A stretch of 64,000 nt of DNA from Beta vulgaris subsp. vulgaris (lineage: Eukaryota; Streptophyta; Magnoliopsida; Caryophyllales; Amaranthaceae): assembly GCF_026745355.1 (NCBI RefSeq), contig NC_079206.1, positions 17,589,582 to 17,653,581 on the forward strand, written 5' to 3'. Positions 24,474 to 36,400 of this stretch are shown piece by piece. Numbering within the stretch: the first letter of the stretch is position 1; each line of letters begins with the position of its first letter. The translations under genes and the position numbers were made by a program. The notes beneath the pieces were generated by a model. The model was not told the DNA's origin. It ran no database searches and saw only the letters and a list, made by a program, of their open reading frames with translations.

Positions 24474-24690
24474 CACTTCCTCTGTTTTTAAATAAGTGTT
24501 ACATTCACTTTTTCACGAAACCTAATGCACTTCTGTAAAAAAAATTACTATCTTTAATTATGCACAAGTAAACAATTGTAAAATTTTTGACAGTAATATA
24601 TTGAGACGAATCTAACAAGGACCTGGCTATCTTTCTCTTTATATATTATAGTAAGAAAATATAGACAAAATTAGTTGATGAATAGAGTCA
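24474..24690. mobile_element. Degenerate Stowaway-like MITE
   Basis: The left end ACTTCCTCTGTTTTTAAATA resembles Stowaway termini. Its interior (GAGACGAATCTAACAAGGAC, then TATATATTATAGTAAGAAAAT) matches the interior of the better-preserved MITE at 54937-55196. The right terminus is missing. Confidence 0.4.
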
Positions 24691-24719
24691 ATTTTAACAT
24701 TTATTTATTTAGAACCTAC

Positions 24720-24870
24720 CTGAATATGACATGTACCTGAAGATGACCCGAATGGAACCTACTCGGCCTGAAAGTGATCCGAAAATTAGGACATGAACCG
24801 ACCCAAACGCGAACCTAATTCCCTTTTGCCGCACATCAACCTCCATGAAGCTTATAGAAAAGTCAAAGTG
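24720..24870. repeat. CCCGACC-family repeat fragment, copy 1
   Basis: It is diverged from the segment at 28165-28274 over about 100 bp (GAAAGTGATCCGAAAATTAG versus GAAAGTGACCCAAAAAGCAG). Its end TGCCGCACATCAACCTCCAT continues into the same sequence found again at 37493-37525. This shows two copies of one older repeat. Confidence 0.65.
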
Positions 24871-26507
24871 TAAGGTACTTTCGTGGACTGTTTTGTTCTA
24901 AGGGCCTCTATGCACCGTAGATTTTGGTGTTGTACGCACCGTAATCAGTAATAGGCTTGTAACACCCCCAAAATCCATACACGTCTAAAATACATCGTAT
25001 CGAACTTGGGAGTGTTACAGCCACAGTGAAGCGCAAGGCTTATTGAAAAGATGACATTAACTTACTCCTTATTATGAAAATGAAATTGCAGCGAAAATAA
25101 TGTATTAACTACAACTCGGGAATCACCATTGACTCCTTTTATTCAAACCATTAACTACGTATTATAATAATTCTATAAGTTCAACCAAAACATTTAAAAG
25201 TTTATAAACTAGAGAATGTCCCTTGTATGCCCATTCTCATGCAGCATCACCAGCATACCTAATCTGCTGCCCATTGAAACATCAATGGTTCACCACAGGT
25301 CAACAACCAAACACAATAATAAATAATCAGCTATGATGAGTACGTACTTAAACAATGTAATAATATACTAAGCATAATCAAACAATAAGAAACATTCCTA
25401 GACATGATATTACGAGAGTATTACATTTTATTACTTTTATAATTTAGTTGGCGACGAACGGGGACCAACATCTTATTAGAATCATACGGGCTACTTAATA
25501 CTAGTTAATAGACAACTTGGTCTATTAGATGGAATACAAATGCGGTTTCGTCCCGCTTCATACCCATCAGCTTAGTATGCATACCCCCAAGATCATACGG
25601 AACCTTCCGCCTACTTGAGTTATCAAGATTTATAAGGACATTACTGTCGTCACAGTAGGCTTGTATAGGAGTGTAGAACAAGTTCCACACTCCCCCCATT
25701 GTTCATTACCTATAGGGATTCCAATTGCAAGTTTATCTCTCAATATCCTTCTTAGTGTTATTCATTCACATAACATTAAACATATAATCATTTAATTTTC
25801 CTTCTTAGGTACACAGGTCAATTCTTTAGTTCTTGTAACATTCTTGCTACAACATTAAATCATAGGATTCGAATCCAATACAGTTCATGCTTGTGATACA
25901 ATAGAATTACGCATTCCAATAACAATGCAATCCAATTCACAAGTCATACAACCAGGAAATACATACAAATTTCCAATCGATTTCATGTTACCAAACAATC
26001 TCATCAATCATAATCATACAATTGTTCCCTATCATGATTATTCTAGGTTCTAATGAAAGAATTCATAACCTAACATGATACTAACATATCTAACAGAACT
26101 AGTACGCGTATGTACCTTGTAACGAAGAATATTTGCTAACTACTTAAACGCTCTGCTTATGAAATTGGGACCTAATCGAATCATAAAATATTTCAGTGTT
26201 AAGTCCTTAATATTAGTAAAATAAAAATCAGCTTAACTAATTATGTAAAACTTAGTGCTTCGCATAATTAAATAAACATTCTTGTTGTTTAAACTTTCTT
26301 TTCATAAACATTATTGAGACTAACATATTTACGACTTAATAATAATATGCTTATAAATCTGATTTTCGTTAACTTAATTATATTATACTAGGTTTATAAC
26401 AACAAACTTACACAAATATACATGGGTGTAATAAAATCAGGATTGCGAATTAAAATCATTCTAAGAACTAATAGTATAATCAAGAATCTAAATTCCTTTA
26501 ACTTTAA

Positions 26508-26870
26508 AGAAAAATTTACAAACAAAGGGCCCAACTATTACCCATTTTCTTTTATAAGTCCCAACTATGGATTATTCCCTACAGGTCCCAAGCTTACTAT
26601 CTTGGAATTTTCATAGGTCCCGAGTTACTTATAACCGGTTTAGAAGGTAAGATTTTTAAATGTTTACCATCTTCTAACACTTTCAGCAAGTGATAAAGAC
26701 CTATAGAATGAGCCAACGTTTAAAAATCTTACCTTTTAAACCGTTTACTATTAATTCAGGATTTATCAAAATCACAAGATGGTAAACTTGGGACCTATAT
26801 GGAATAATCCATAGTTGGGACTTATACAAGAAAAGGGGTAATAGTTGGGGCCCCTCTTGTGAATTTCTCC
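26508..26870. mobile_element. Mutator-type MITE with long terminal inverted repeats
   Basis: The left half (26508 to about 26660) is inverted in the right half (about 26715-26870). Shared words include GTCCCAACTATGGATTATTCC, the GGGCCC-containing start and AAGGTAAGATTTTTAAA. The flanks TAACTTTAA (26499-26507) and TAACTTTTA (26871-26879) give a 9-bp duplication with one mismatch, the size expected for Mutator-like elements. It lies inside the solo LTR and is non-coding. Confidence 0.85.
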
Positions 26871-27129
26871 TAACTTTTACTATATTTTATTTACAAATAA
26901 ACGCAGCTTAAACCATTATACACGAGTATTACAAAAATCAGATTTGAATAACAGAATTATGATAAGAACTAAAAATATAATTATAAATATGATTTCTTTT
27001 ACTTATTATATAGTTTACTTATAATTACAAAACTTAATCCAAATACATAAGAATTACAAAATCAGATTATATACAATAATTTAAAGAAGAAAAGAAGAAT
27101 TTTATTTTCTTTATACCGAAGTGACTCGC

Positions 27130-27700
27130 GGTCGACAATTACCGGCGACGAAATTCTGGCAGCACACTAGCCACGCACCACCGCACTCGCACACCACTCA
27201 CACAACACCGCACCACTCGTCGCACACACGCACTATTGTTGCCTCGCACAACCTTGACGCCTAGCCTCGCCTCACATGCACACACCGTACGTCTGTTGCC
27301 TCGTACAACCTTGACGCCTCGACGCACCACACAAGCCTCAAACGCTCACACTCTTCACTCGCACACAACACACACCACACAGCCTCGAACCCTCAGCTTG
27401 CCACGAACACACTTCGCACACAAAGCACGGCGCTCGACTCGCAACACACCACACACTTCGCTCGCATAACCCTCGAGCGATGACTCGTGCACACACTTCG
27501 CTCGCACGACAGCAACGACGGTTCGTACTCCTTAACTCGCTACTCTTCGCGTCGCACACCACACACACACACACAACACAACTTTCTCGAAGGCCGACGA
27601 AATTTAGGGAAGGGGAGGAGAAGAGAGACGAGGAAGAAGAAGAGAGGAGAGAGAAAATCCTTGAGGGAAGAAGGGAGGAAAGCGGCTGATAGGGAAAAGT
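27130..27700. repeat. CA-rich GC-elevated stretch inside solo LTR
   Basis: The stretch is dominated by CACAC, CTCGCA and CGCAC words on the plus strand, followed by a purine-rich run from 27600. GCCTCGYACAACCTTGACGC occurs twice (27240 and 27297). Open frames on both strands follow from the biased composition and differ in every frame. By position it is the transcribed leader of the minus-strand LTR. Confidence 0.6.
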
Positions 27701-30700
27701 AAGGGTTTTATTATTATTTTTTTATTTTTTTATTTTTTTCTTTATTCTCTCCTATTTATAGCATGAGTAACCTAGGTGTAATAGGATTTGTTTCCAAATC
27801 AAATTCTGATTTATTATTTAATTTATTTTGATAATAAAATAAAACCAAACTATAATATAGTTAGGTATAAAAAGTAGGTTGTATACCCAAACTATATTTT
27901 TTCTGTAAATAATATTAAAATAATCAATTATATTCTTTATATTTTCTCATTTATAGAAGAATAACTACCAAAAAAACGGAGTATTACACTAGTATCAACT
28001 CTTTTTAGCTTTGTTCAGCAGCACATGGTTAGATTTGTGTATAGCTGGCAAAACAAAACCGTACCTGGTTTACCCGACCTGAGACTCGTTTTCCCAAGAA
28101 AGTAACTACCCAAAATAGAACCAAAATTCAAACTAAATCGAACCGACCAGAATCAAACAAGACTGAGTATGACTAGTTACCCGAAGATAACTGGAACTGA
28201 ACACGCCCGACCCGAAAGTGACCCAAAAAGCAGGACCCGAACACGACCCAAACCCGGAACCGACTCTCTTTGTCTGATAAGTCATATTTATATACAGTTT
28301 TTAGGTGCATTTAGGTTGCATTTTAGAGCAATTAGATTCAAATTTAGGTTCTTTGTTGCATGATATTCTTAAGTTATGCTTTTTTACTCTTATTCGGTAT
28401 GTTCTCTGGTTATTGATTTAATTCAGGCATTGAGGACTTATTTGGAGTATGATTAGCTAAACTTGAGTATTAATAGCACTTGGAAAGAAGCTGAAATGCT
28501 TAACGATCGTATGGATATATCATAGTAGTATAGTTCGAGTTTAAGTGAAAATAAAGCGGAAAATCATTAGGAGAAATGTAAAAAAGGAGTCACATATACT
28601 CTTATGATTATAACTTTTGATGTGCTTCTTAGAATCAAATAATTCTAGCAGATTTAGAAACTAGACTTGAAGAAATTTCCAACAATAGCTCTCAAGCCTT
28701 GAGGAACTTATAGCCAAGAAGTTATGCCTTTTTGAAGTTGGACTATTTCTGCTGGAATCTGTTATCGATCATACGCGCGGATCACTAATTCCGTCCATTT
28801 AATGATATTTCGACTTTTCTTATTTCTGTAACTTACTTTCCTAGTCATATTAGATTATCTAGTATTATTGATATTAGGTTTTGACTCTTCCTCCTCTCAT
28901 TCTCAAGTTATTTATGAGGTATTCTAGGTTTTAGTTTCTTCTTCCTTTTCCTCTCTAGTTTTTTTAGTAAACTCTAGTTTTTTCATCTTCCTTAATTCTT
29001 GCGTTTAATAGGTTTCTTTCATTGATTTATTTGATTAGGTTTTTCTTTGTAGATTTATATTAGATTGTATTATATATTTTATAATTGAGTAGTTTTATTT
29101 CTAGGGTTTGGAAATCCATATATACTATGAATCTTGATTTATGTTTATAGATGGTTTGATTAGTCTTGATATTTCTAATTAATTAGTTTTTATATTGTTA
29201 ATCTTACAATCTGATCAATTGTGTAACAGGCTGATTTTAAATAAAAGATTTATTAAATACTTATTATAATTATTAAGTTAATTATGTTCTAGATTTTCAT
29301 ATTTTATTTGATTCAGAATGTGACACTTTAGTTGTCGTATTTGTAATATATTTATTAGTTTAAATTTTACGAAATCATTCTTATTGTATATATTTTGAAA
29401 TTAAGCGATTAAATTTTAGTTGGGTGTATTTGGGCATAACGAAACACAAATTCGGTACACATCTTCATTCCTATCCGGTTGCTTTATTTGGAAACTCCAT
29501 AAATATCCCTTTTTAGTTGTCGGTTTGGTGATAAACCCAAACCCACCCCTTAAACCTTTCTCTGTCTTTCCCGTGAAACAAATTCAAAAAGAAAAAAAAA
29601 AAACCCCAACCCTTAAAACTGAAAACCCCGAACCCGAAACCTCACTCTCTCTCTCTCTCCTCCCCGTGAACCCTTCGTTTCTCTCACGCTCGCCTGCGTC
29701 GCGCCTCGCCGGCGGTTTTCGAGGCTGCCGGAAATCTGCACCACTCTTTTCTCTTCTATTTCGTTGCTGCTGGTGTTATTCGTGGGTGTTGCCCTGCGTT
29801 GCTGCTCCTCGTGCGTCGCGTCGCACCACGACCGCAGCTTTGCCGGAGCTTTCCTCGTCGGCTCGCGTTGCTGCTGGTGTTGTTGTTGTTCGGTTTCCGT
29901 CGTCATCTCCCCTGCCTTGTTTTCTCTCCCCTGCTCGAGTGTGTTGCTGCAGGTGTCGTGGCTCGACGCCACTTTTCTCTCTCCTCTGTCGCTCGTCGGT
30001 TTCCACCATTGTGCAGAAACTTCGAAACCCCCGTAGCCTTATGTGTTTGTGGCTGGGCTTGTGTTCTTCGCTGCTCTTGTGAGCAGAGGTACTATACCTC
30101 CTTTATGCTCTGATTTTCTAATCTTGTTATGTCCTTTTGAAATTTAGATGCAAATTAGGAATTGATTTATGGAATATTGATTATGAAATGGGATTACTAG
30201 TTGTGTCATATTGATGCTGTTGAATTATCACCGTTTGTGAATTCATATATAAATTGGATTGTGTTAGTGTGATTTATAATAGAAAGAAATTGTATTATTA
30301 TATTATAATTAGTGGTACATGCATATTGGATATGCTCATATACTTTATTGATAAATTAGGTTGATTTAGTGTTAGTTTTATGAAAGATTAGTACATATAA
30401 GTTTTCGAACTAGTTTAGTAAGATGTGTTAGTTTAGCATGATTAATGGAAGTTATACTCTAGCTATGTTGGGTAGTCAAAGAAAGGATTAACTAATTACT
30501 ATAATAATATGAAGAGTATGAAAGTTAGATTCTTAACTATGGAGTAGATCGGTGAAGATGTGTATGTTAAAGTATTTTAGTTGGATAGCTATAAATAGAA
30601 TAATATAATAAAGTGATGTTGATTGATTAGAATTCGGAGGATTAAGTTGGTTTATAAGATTACTTAAGTGCAAGTTTGTGCATTACTTTAAAGTAGTTTG

Positions 30701-31325
30701 AGTTATATAATTAAATGACTTCTAATTAGAAGGGAGGTTGACTCGCTATACTAAGTAAGAATATGACCCATTAATGGTTGAAATTTGGAATCGAACTTAC
30801 GAGATAATCATTCCCATATTCGATTAGGTCTAATCGACCTTTGTTTCATGAATCTCGAGTTGTGGAATCTACGCTAACTCTCCTTAGTTAATTCTAAGAG
30901 AGAGACTTATTGTAATTGTTGATGGTGTTTGATAACGGTTATTATCATCATTGAGATGAGTCTACATAGATATCAGTGAAGTGAAAAAGAATATGAACTA
31001 TCTATATGCAAAAGTATGTGATGTGTGGAATCGGGTTAGTAACTCTCGCTAGTTAATTCTAGCTGAGAGACCTATTGTCACTATGGTTGGGTATTTTACA
31101 GAATATGATTGGTTACTTGTGTGGTAAGTATTTTTGTAATTGTAATTGAGTTGAATCGAAATCATAACTATATTGGCCTCGAAATACTAAGCGATTATAA
31201 CTCTCTAAGAAGAAGCCTTGCTTGTTGTTCAATGATTGTCAAGGATTACTATAACTATGAATAGTTCTAAGAATGGCGATTGAGTTATGAACGATAATCG
31301 AAAGGAATCTGAAAGGGGAAAGTAG

Positions 31326-31422
31326 CCTCGTCTGAGTCGACGGATGAGGTGACATGAACAGTGCCCCATGGACTGTGAACCTTGGGGGCCCCACAGGGAA
31401 ACTGCCCATTGCTCTGTGGGGC
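31326..31422 (+). other. Three successive GC-rich hairpins in LARD LTR
   Basis: The stems are CCTCGTC/GATGAGG (31326-31332 and 31343-31349, with a G-T type pair), ACAGT/ACTGT (31358-31362 and 31372-31376) and the perfect 9-bp GCCCCACAG/CTGTGGGGC (31388-31396 and 31414-31422). The group is kept in the 3' LTR at about 35539-35632. Confidence 0.7.
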
Positions 31423-31643
31423 GATAATCGGGCGTATATCAGGTAATGTGAAACCTGTGGATGGCTGATGAAATCAGCGGAAAAATGTACTCCGGACTAG
31501 TCGCGGTTATTGGCCAAAAGTAAAGTGAATGGTTGGGTGACGACCCCCACTGTCGGAGTGTAAGCTTTGTCTCCTCCGCCGCGTTCTCTTTCCCCCTGGT
31601 TAAAAGGAATGTTATTCAAGTATGAAAGTTATATCGATATATG

Positions 31644-32025
31644 GATTCCCGATAAGGAATCATATCGTGGTAAGTTTTTCGATATTGGATTCCCGATAAG
31701 GAATCATCAGGTAAGTATGAATGTTTATTCAGTATATGAATATGAATATGAATATCGATATGGTTTCCTGATAAGGAGGCATATCATGGTAATGATACTA
31801 ATATTGGATTCCGATAAGGAATCATATCTGTTATGTGGATTCCCGATAAGGAATCGTTATAGTGAAGTTATGATATTTATTGCTTATAAGAGGTTGTTTA
31901 TAGAATATAAGAAGTGATTGATAAAATATGAAAGTATAAGTGTGATTTCGATAAGAAATCAATTAAAGGAAGTAAAGTATATTGCTTATATCAAAGTTGG
32001 TAACCCAGATTCCTCATAAGGGATC
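31644..32025 (+). repeat. Array of GATTCC-loop-GGAATC hairpins, 5' LTR
   Basis: Imperfectly spaced copies of GATTCCCGATAAGGAATC lie at 31644, 31688, 31807 (loop one base shorter) and 31838. Diverged copies lie at about 31763, 31944 (GATTTC/GAAATC stem) and 32008. Each could fold as a 6-bp stem with a CGATAA-type loop. The paired changes in the 31944 copy keep the stem. Confidence 0.85.
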
Positions 32026-32866
32026 GTGATATGTTGAAAGGTTAACTAATTAGTTTCTATATAAGATATGTATCAGTTACAAGATTGTTTAAGTCATGTT
32101 TTGGGTTTGTTGTTATGTGAATGACGATGTATAGAAAAGGAACAATCAGATAAAGATGTATAAGTATGTTGTCAACTATGTTGATGTGATGCATGTTATG
32201 ACAATGTGATTATGTTGACTGCTGAGTCGTTTTCAAGTAAAAGCCACCAAAGCATGTGTTACTCTTATTTACGGGTTTAGTACTCAGCTTTGCTGATGTG
32301 TTATGTTTTTTGTCATTTCTGTGGCCTGTCACTTGGTGGGTGGCAGTATTTTAAATGTTTCAGGTTGAAGCCGTGAGTTATTCTTTTGCAAGTTGAAGCT
32401 ATACGAGATGGAGCAGTATTATATTTGTTATTGAAGTGAGGACGCTCCATTTGTAATAGTTAATCGTTTATTTCTATAATATATTTCTTACATTTAAGAA
32501 TCGCTAGTAGTGCTCCTGATTCTCTTTGGTTGTTGCTCCGCGAAAGCGTTGAGATTGTTGAGCTTTGGGATTTGGAAATATTTTATAAATTGAATTTGGA
32601 ACAGGTTCATATTATTTTTCGCTTTAGCGTTGTCCTATTTTCAAAGGAAACTCTGCGGATTTTCTGTAGAAATTTATGGAATAAGTCTGAGAATCAGAGC
32701 TGTAGTTGCAATAGTTAATTTTTGAATAGAGTTGGGAATTGAGTTCCACACTCTCCGATGTAGTTCGGTGAGTGTGATGGTAATAGTTCGGGTTATCTCG
32801 ACTAGAGTCTCTTTCGCTGTGCTTAATCCTTTGTAAGCTGGTCGGGAAAATTCGGGCTGTTACAAG

Positions 32867-32878
32867 TGGTATCAGAGC
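32867..32878 (+). promoter_or_regulatory. Primer-binding site of LARD
   Basis: TGGTATCAGAGC lies two bases after the 5' LTR and is complementary to the 3' end of plant initiator Met-tRNA. Confidence 0.95.
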
Positions 32879-33426
32879 TTGAGTAGTTTTTGGATACGCT
32901 GTGATCTCCATATCATAGTGTAAGGGTTGGAAATAGGTCTAATGGATTGACTAAAGAATTCGGTATAAATGAATCAAGCCGTATGAGTGTTTGCGCTTAT
33001 GCGTGTACTATATGGATGCATTTATATGCATAAGTATTACTTGAGTGTATATTTGCTATGTGTAAAATGTTATCTTGTTATGACTTGATTGTTTATGATA
33101 TTATTTATTCGAATGCGTATTTCGAGAAAACTTATATGATTTGATTAAGTAAATGAATTTCAAACGAGATCTCTGCAAATGAGATGATTGAAATCCAATG
33201 CCAACAGTTTGCCCCTTTAGTTCTTTGCTCCTTGATATTGCGAGTCAAGTCGAAGTAGAGATTTTCTTTGCTCCTTGATTTCGCGAATTAAGTTGAAGTA
33301 GAGAACCAAAAGATGATGGTAGAATGGAGGCTGGACGTCTAATGTCTTTGGAGTTTGAGATTTTGGTTTTCTGAGAATAATTATTTGCAAGTTTCGAGGA
33401 CGAAACTTTTGATAAGGGTGGTAGTA
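32879..33426 (+). other. Non-coding interior of LARD
   Basis: The interior has no open frame of note. A repeated motif CTTTGCTCCTTGATWTYGCGA lies at about 33225 and 33269. The last part (33390-33426) has CGAGGACGAAACTTTTGATA and a GGGTGGTAG purine stretch that acts as the likely polypurine tract. Confidence 0.75.
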
Positions 33427-36400
33427 TGTAACAGGCTGATTTTAAATAAAAGATTTATTAAATACTTATTATAATTATTAAGTTAATTATGTTCTAGATT
33501 TTCATATTTTATTTGATTCAGAATGTGACACTTTAGTTGTCGTATTTGTAATATATTTATTAGTTTAAATTTTACGAAATCATTCTTATTGTATATATTT
33601 TGAAATTAAGCGATTAAATTTTAGTTGGGTGTATTTGGGCATAACGAAACACAAATTCGGTACACATCTTCATTCCTATCCGGTTGCTTTATTTGGAAAC
33701 TCCATAAATATCCCTTTTTAGTTGTCGGTTTGGTGATAAACCCAAACCCACCCCTTAAACCTTTCTCTGTCTTTCCCGTGAAACAAATTCAAAAAGAAAA
33801 AAAAAAAACCCCAACCCTTAAAACTGAAAACCCCGAACCCGAAACCTCACTCTCTCTCTCTCTCCTCCCCGTGAACCCTTCGTTTCTCTCACGCTCGCCT
33901 GCGTCGCGCCTCGCCGGCGGTTTTCGAGGCTGCCGGAAATCTGCACCACTCTTTTCTCTTCTATTTCGTTGCTGCTGGTGTTATTCGTGGGTGTTGCCCT
34001 GCGTTGCTGCTCCTCGTGCGTCGCGTCGCACCACGACCGCAGCTTTGCCGGAGCTTTCCTCGTCGGCTCGCGTTGCTGCTGGTGTTGTTGTTGTTCGGTT
34101 TCCGTCGTCATCTCCCCTGCCTTGTTTTTCTCCCCTGCTCGAGTGTGTTGCTGCAGGTGTCGTGGCTCGACGCCACTTTTCTCTCTCCTCTGTCGCTCGT
34201 CGGTTTCCACCATTGTGCAGAAACTTCGAAACCCCCGTAGCCTTATGTGTTTGTGGCTGGGCTTGTGTTCTTCGCTGCTCTTGTGAGCAGAGGTACTATA
34301 CCTCCTTTATGCTCTGATTTTCTAATCTTGTTATGTCCTTTTGAAATTTAGATGCAAATTAGGAATTGATTTATGGAATATTGATTATGAAATGGGATTA
34401 CTAGTTGTGTCATATTGATGCTGTTGAATTATCACCGTTTGTGAATTCATATATTAAAATTGGATTGTGTTTATGTTGGATGATTTCATAAATAGAATAT
34501 CATTGAATTGTTGTGAATAATTAGTGGTACATGCATATTGGATATGCTCATATACTTTATTGATAAATTAGGTTGATTTAGTGTTAGTTTTATGAAAGAT
34601 TAGTACATATAAGTTTTCGAACTAGTTTAGTAAGATGTGTTAGTTTAGCATGATTAATGGAAGTTATACTCTAGCTATGTTGGGTAGTCAAAGAAAGGAT
34701 TAACTAATTACTATAATAATATGAAGAGTATGAAAGTTAGATTTCTTAACTATGGAGTAGATCGGTGAAGATGTGTATGTTAAAGTATTTTAGTTGGATA
34801 GCTATAAATAGAATAATATAATAAAGTGATGTTGATTGATTAGAATTCGGAGGATTAAGTTGGTTTATAAGATTACTTAAGTGCAAGTTTGTGCATTACT
34901 TTAAAGTAGTTTGAGTTATATAATTAAATGACTTCTCATTAGAAGGGAGGTTGACTCGCTGTACTAAGTAAGACTATGATCCATTAATGGTTGACATTTG
35001 GAATCGAACTTACGGGATATCATTTCCCATATTCGATTAGGTCTAATCGACCTTTGTTTCATAAATCTCGAGTAGTGGAATCTACGCTAACTCTCCTTAG
35101 TTAAATCTAAGAGAGACTTTTGTAATTGTTGATGGTGTTTGATAACGGTTATTATCATTATTGAGATGAGTCTACGTAGATATCAGTGAAGTGAAAAAGA
35201 ATATGAACTATCTATATGCAAAAGTATGTGATGTGTGGAATCGGGTTAGTAACTCTCGCTAGTTAAATCTAGCTGAGAGACCTATTGTCACTATGGTTGG
35301 GTATTTTACAGAATATGATTGGTTACTTGTGTGGTAAGTATATTTTGTAATTGTAATTGAGTTGAATCGAAATCATAACTATATTGGCCTCGAAATCTCA
35401 AGCGATTATAACTCTTAAGAAGAAGCCTTGCTTGTTGTTCAATGATTGTCAAGGATTACTATAACTATGCGAATAGTTCTAAGAATGGCGATTGAGTTAT
35501 GAACGATAATCGAAAGGAATCTAAAGGGGAAAGTAGCCTCGTCTGAGTCGACGGATGAGGTGACATGAACAGTGCCCCATGGACTGTGAACCTTGGGGGC
35601 CCCACAGGGAAACGCCCATTGCTCTGTGGGGCGATAATCGGGCGTATATCAGGTAATGTGAAACCTGTGGATGGCTGATGAAATCAGCGGAAAAATGTAC
35701 TCCGGACTAGTCGCGGTTATTGGCCAAAAGTAAAGTGAATGGTTGGGTGACGACCCCCACTCGGAGTGTAAGCTTTGTCTCCTCCGCCGCGTTCTCTTTC
35801 CCCCTGGTTAAAAGGAATGTTATTCAAGAGTATGAAAGTTATATCGATATATGATTCCCGATAAGGAATCATATGTGGTAAGTTTTCGATATTGGATTCC
35901 CGATAAGGAATCATTCTCAGGTAATTATGAATGTTTATTCAGTATATGAATATGAATATGAATATCGATATCGGTTTCCTGATAAGGAGGCATATCATGG
36001 TAAATGATACTAATATTGGATTCCTGATAAGGAATCATATCTGTTATGTGGATTCCCGATAAGGAATCGTTATAGTGAAGTTATGTATTTATTGCTTAAT
36101 AAGAGGTTGTTTATAGAATATAAGAAAGTGATTGATAAAATATGAAAGATAAGTTGGATTTCATAAGAAATCATTAAAGGAAGTAAAGTATATTGCTTAT
36201 ATCAAAGTTGGTAACCCAGATTCCTCATAAGGGATCGTGATATGTTGAAAGGTTAACTAATTAGTTTCTATATAAGATATGTATCAATTACAAGATTGTT
36301 TCAAGTCATGTTATTGGGTTTGTTGTTATGTGAATGACGATGTAATAGAAAGAGAACAATCAGATAAAGATGTATAAGTATGTTGTCAACATATGTTGAT

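Larger units (their letters stand above)
23976..24957. other. Intergenic AT-rich segment
   Basis: No gene is seen. A Stowaway-like remnant (24474 to about 24690) and a CCCGACC-type repeat fragment (24720-24860) are annotated separately. The start at about 24003 (GCTCCCGTCGTCTCCAAATA) resembles a MITE terminus but no partner end was found. Confidence 0.5.
24958..27988 (-). mobile_element. Probable solo chromovirus-type LTR
   Basis: On the minus strand it begins TGTAATACTCCG (27988) and ends GGTGTTACA (24958), the TGTAA...TTACA termini common in Tekay-type LTRs. A TATA box (TATAAATA, 27760-27753) is followed by a pyrimidine-rich leader and a GC/CA-rich stretch, the same architecture as the LARD LTRs. 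The last 60 bp form an imperfect inverted repeat. Flanking 5-mers AGGCT and CTAGT do not match, so the boundaries or TSD have decayed. No primer-binding site or coding region is attached. Confidence 0.6.
29222..32864 (+). repeat. 5' LTR of LARD (3643 bp)
   Basis: A TATA-like box (CATAAATAT, 29498) is followed by a pyrimidine-rich then GC-rich leader (29550-30080). Next come AT-rich DNA, a GC hairpin group (31326-31422) and an array of GATTCC...GGAATC hairpins (31644-32025). A frame of 220 codons in the leader (29420-30082) is shifted in the other LTR by an indel near 29925/34128, which argues against it being a gene. Confidence 0.93.

Noticed and set aside
24958..25017. 60-bp hairpin with TGTAACACCC...GAGTGTTACA ends as an independent mini-element
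   Set aside because: Better explained as the last part of the minus-strand solo LTR. No TSD around the 60-bp unit.
27139..27702. Several overlapping frames on both strands in the CA-rich stretch
   Set aside because: They follow from biased composition inside a solo LTR. No motif is recognisable in any of them.
29420..30082. 220-codon frame in the LARD LTR, and the 230-codon version at 33625-34317
   Set aside because: It lies in the transcribed leader. The two copies are out of frame after a small indel, the sequence is low-complexity Ser/Arg/Pro-rich, and other frames in the same stretch are open too.
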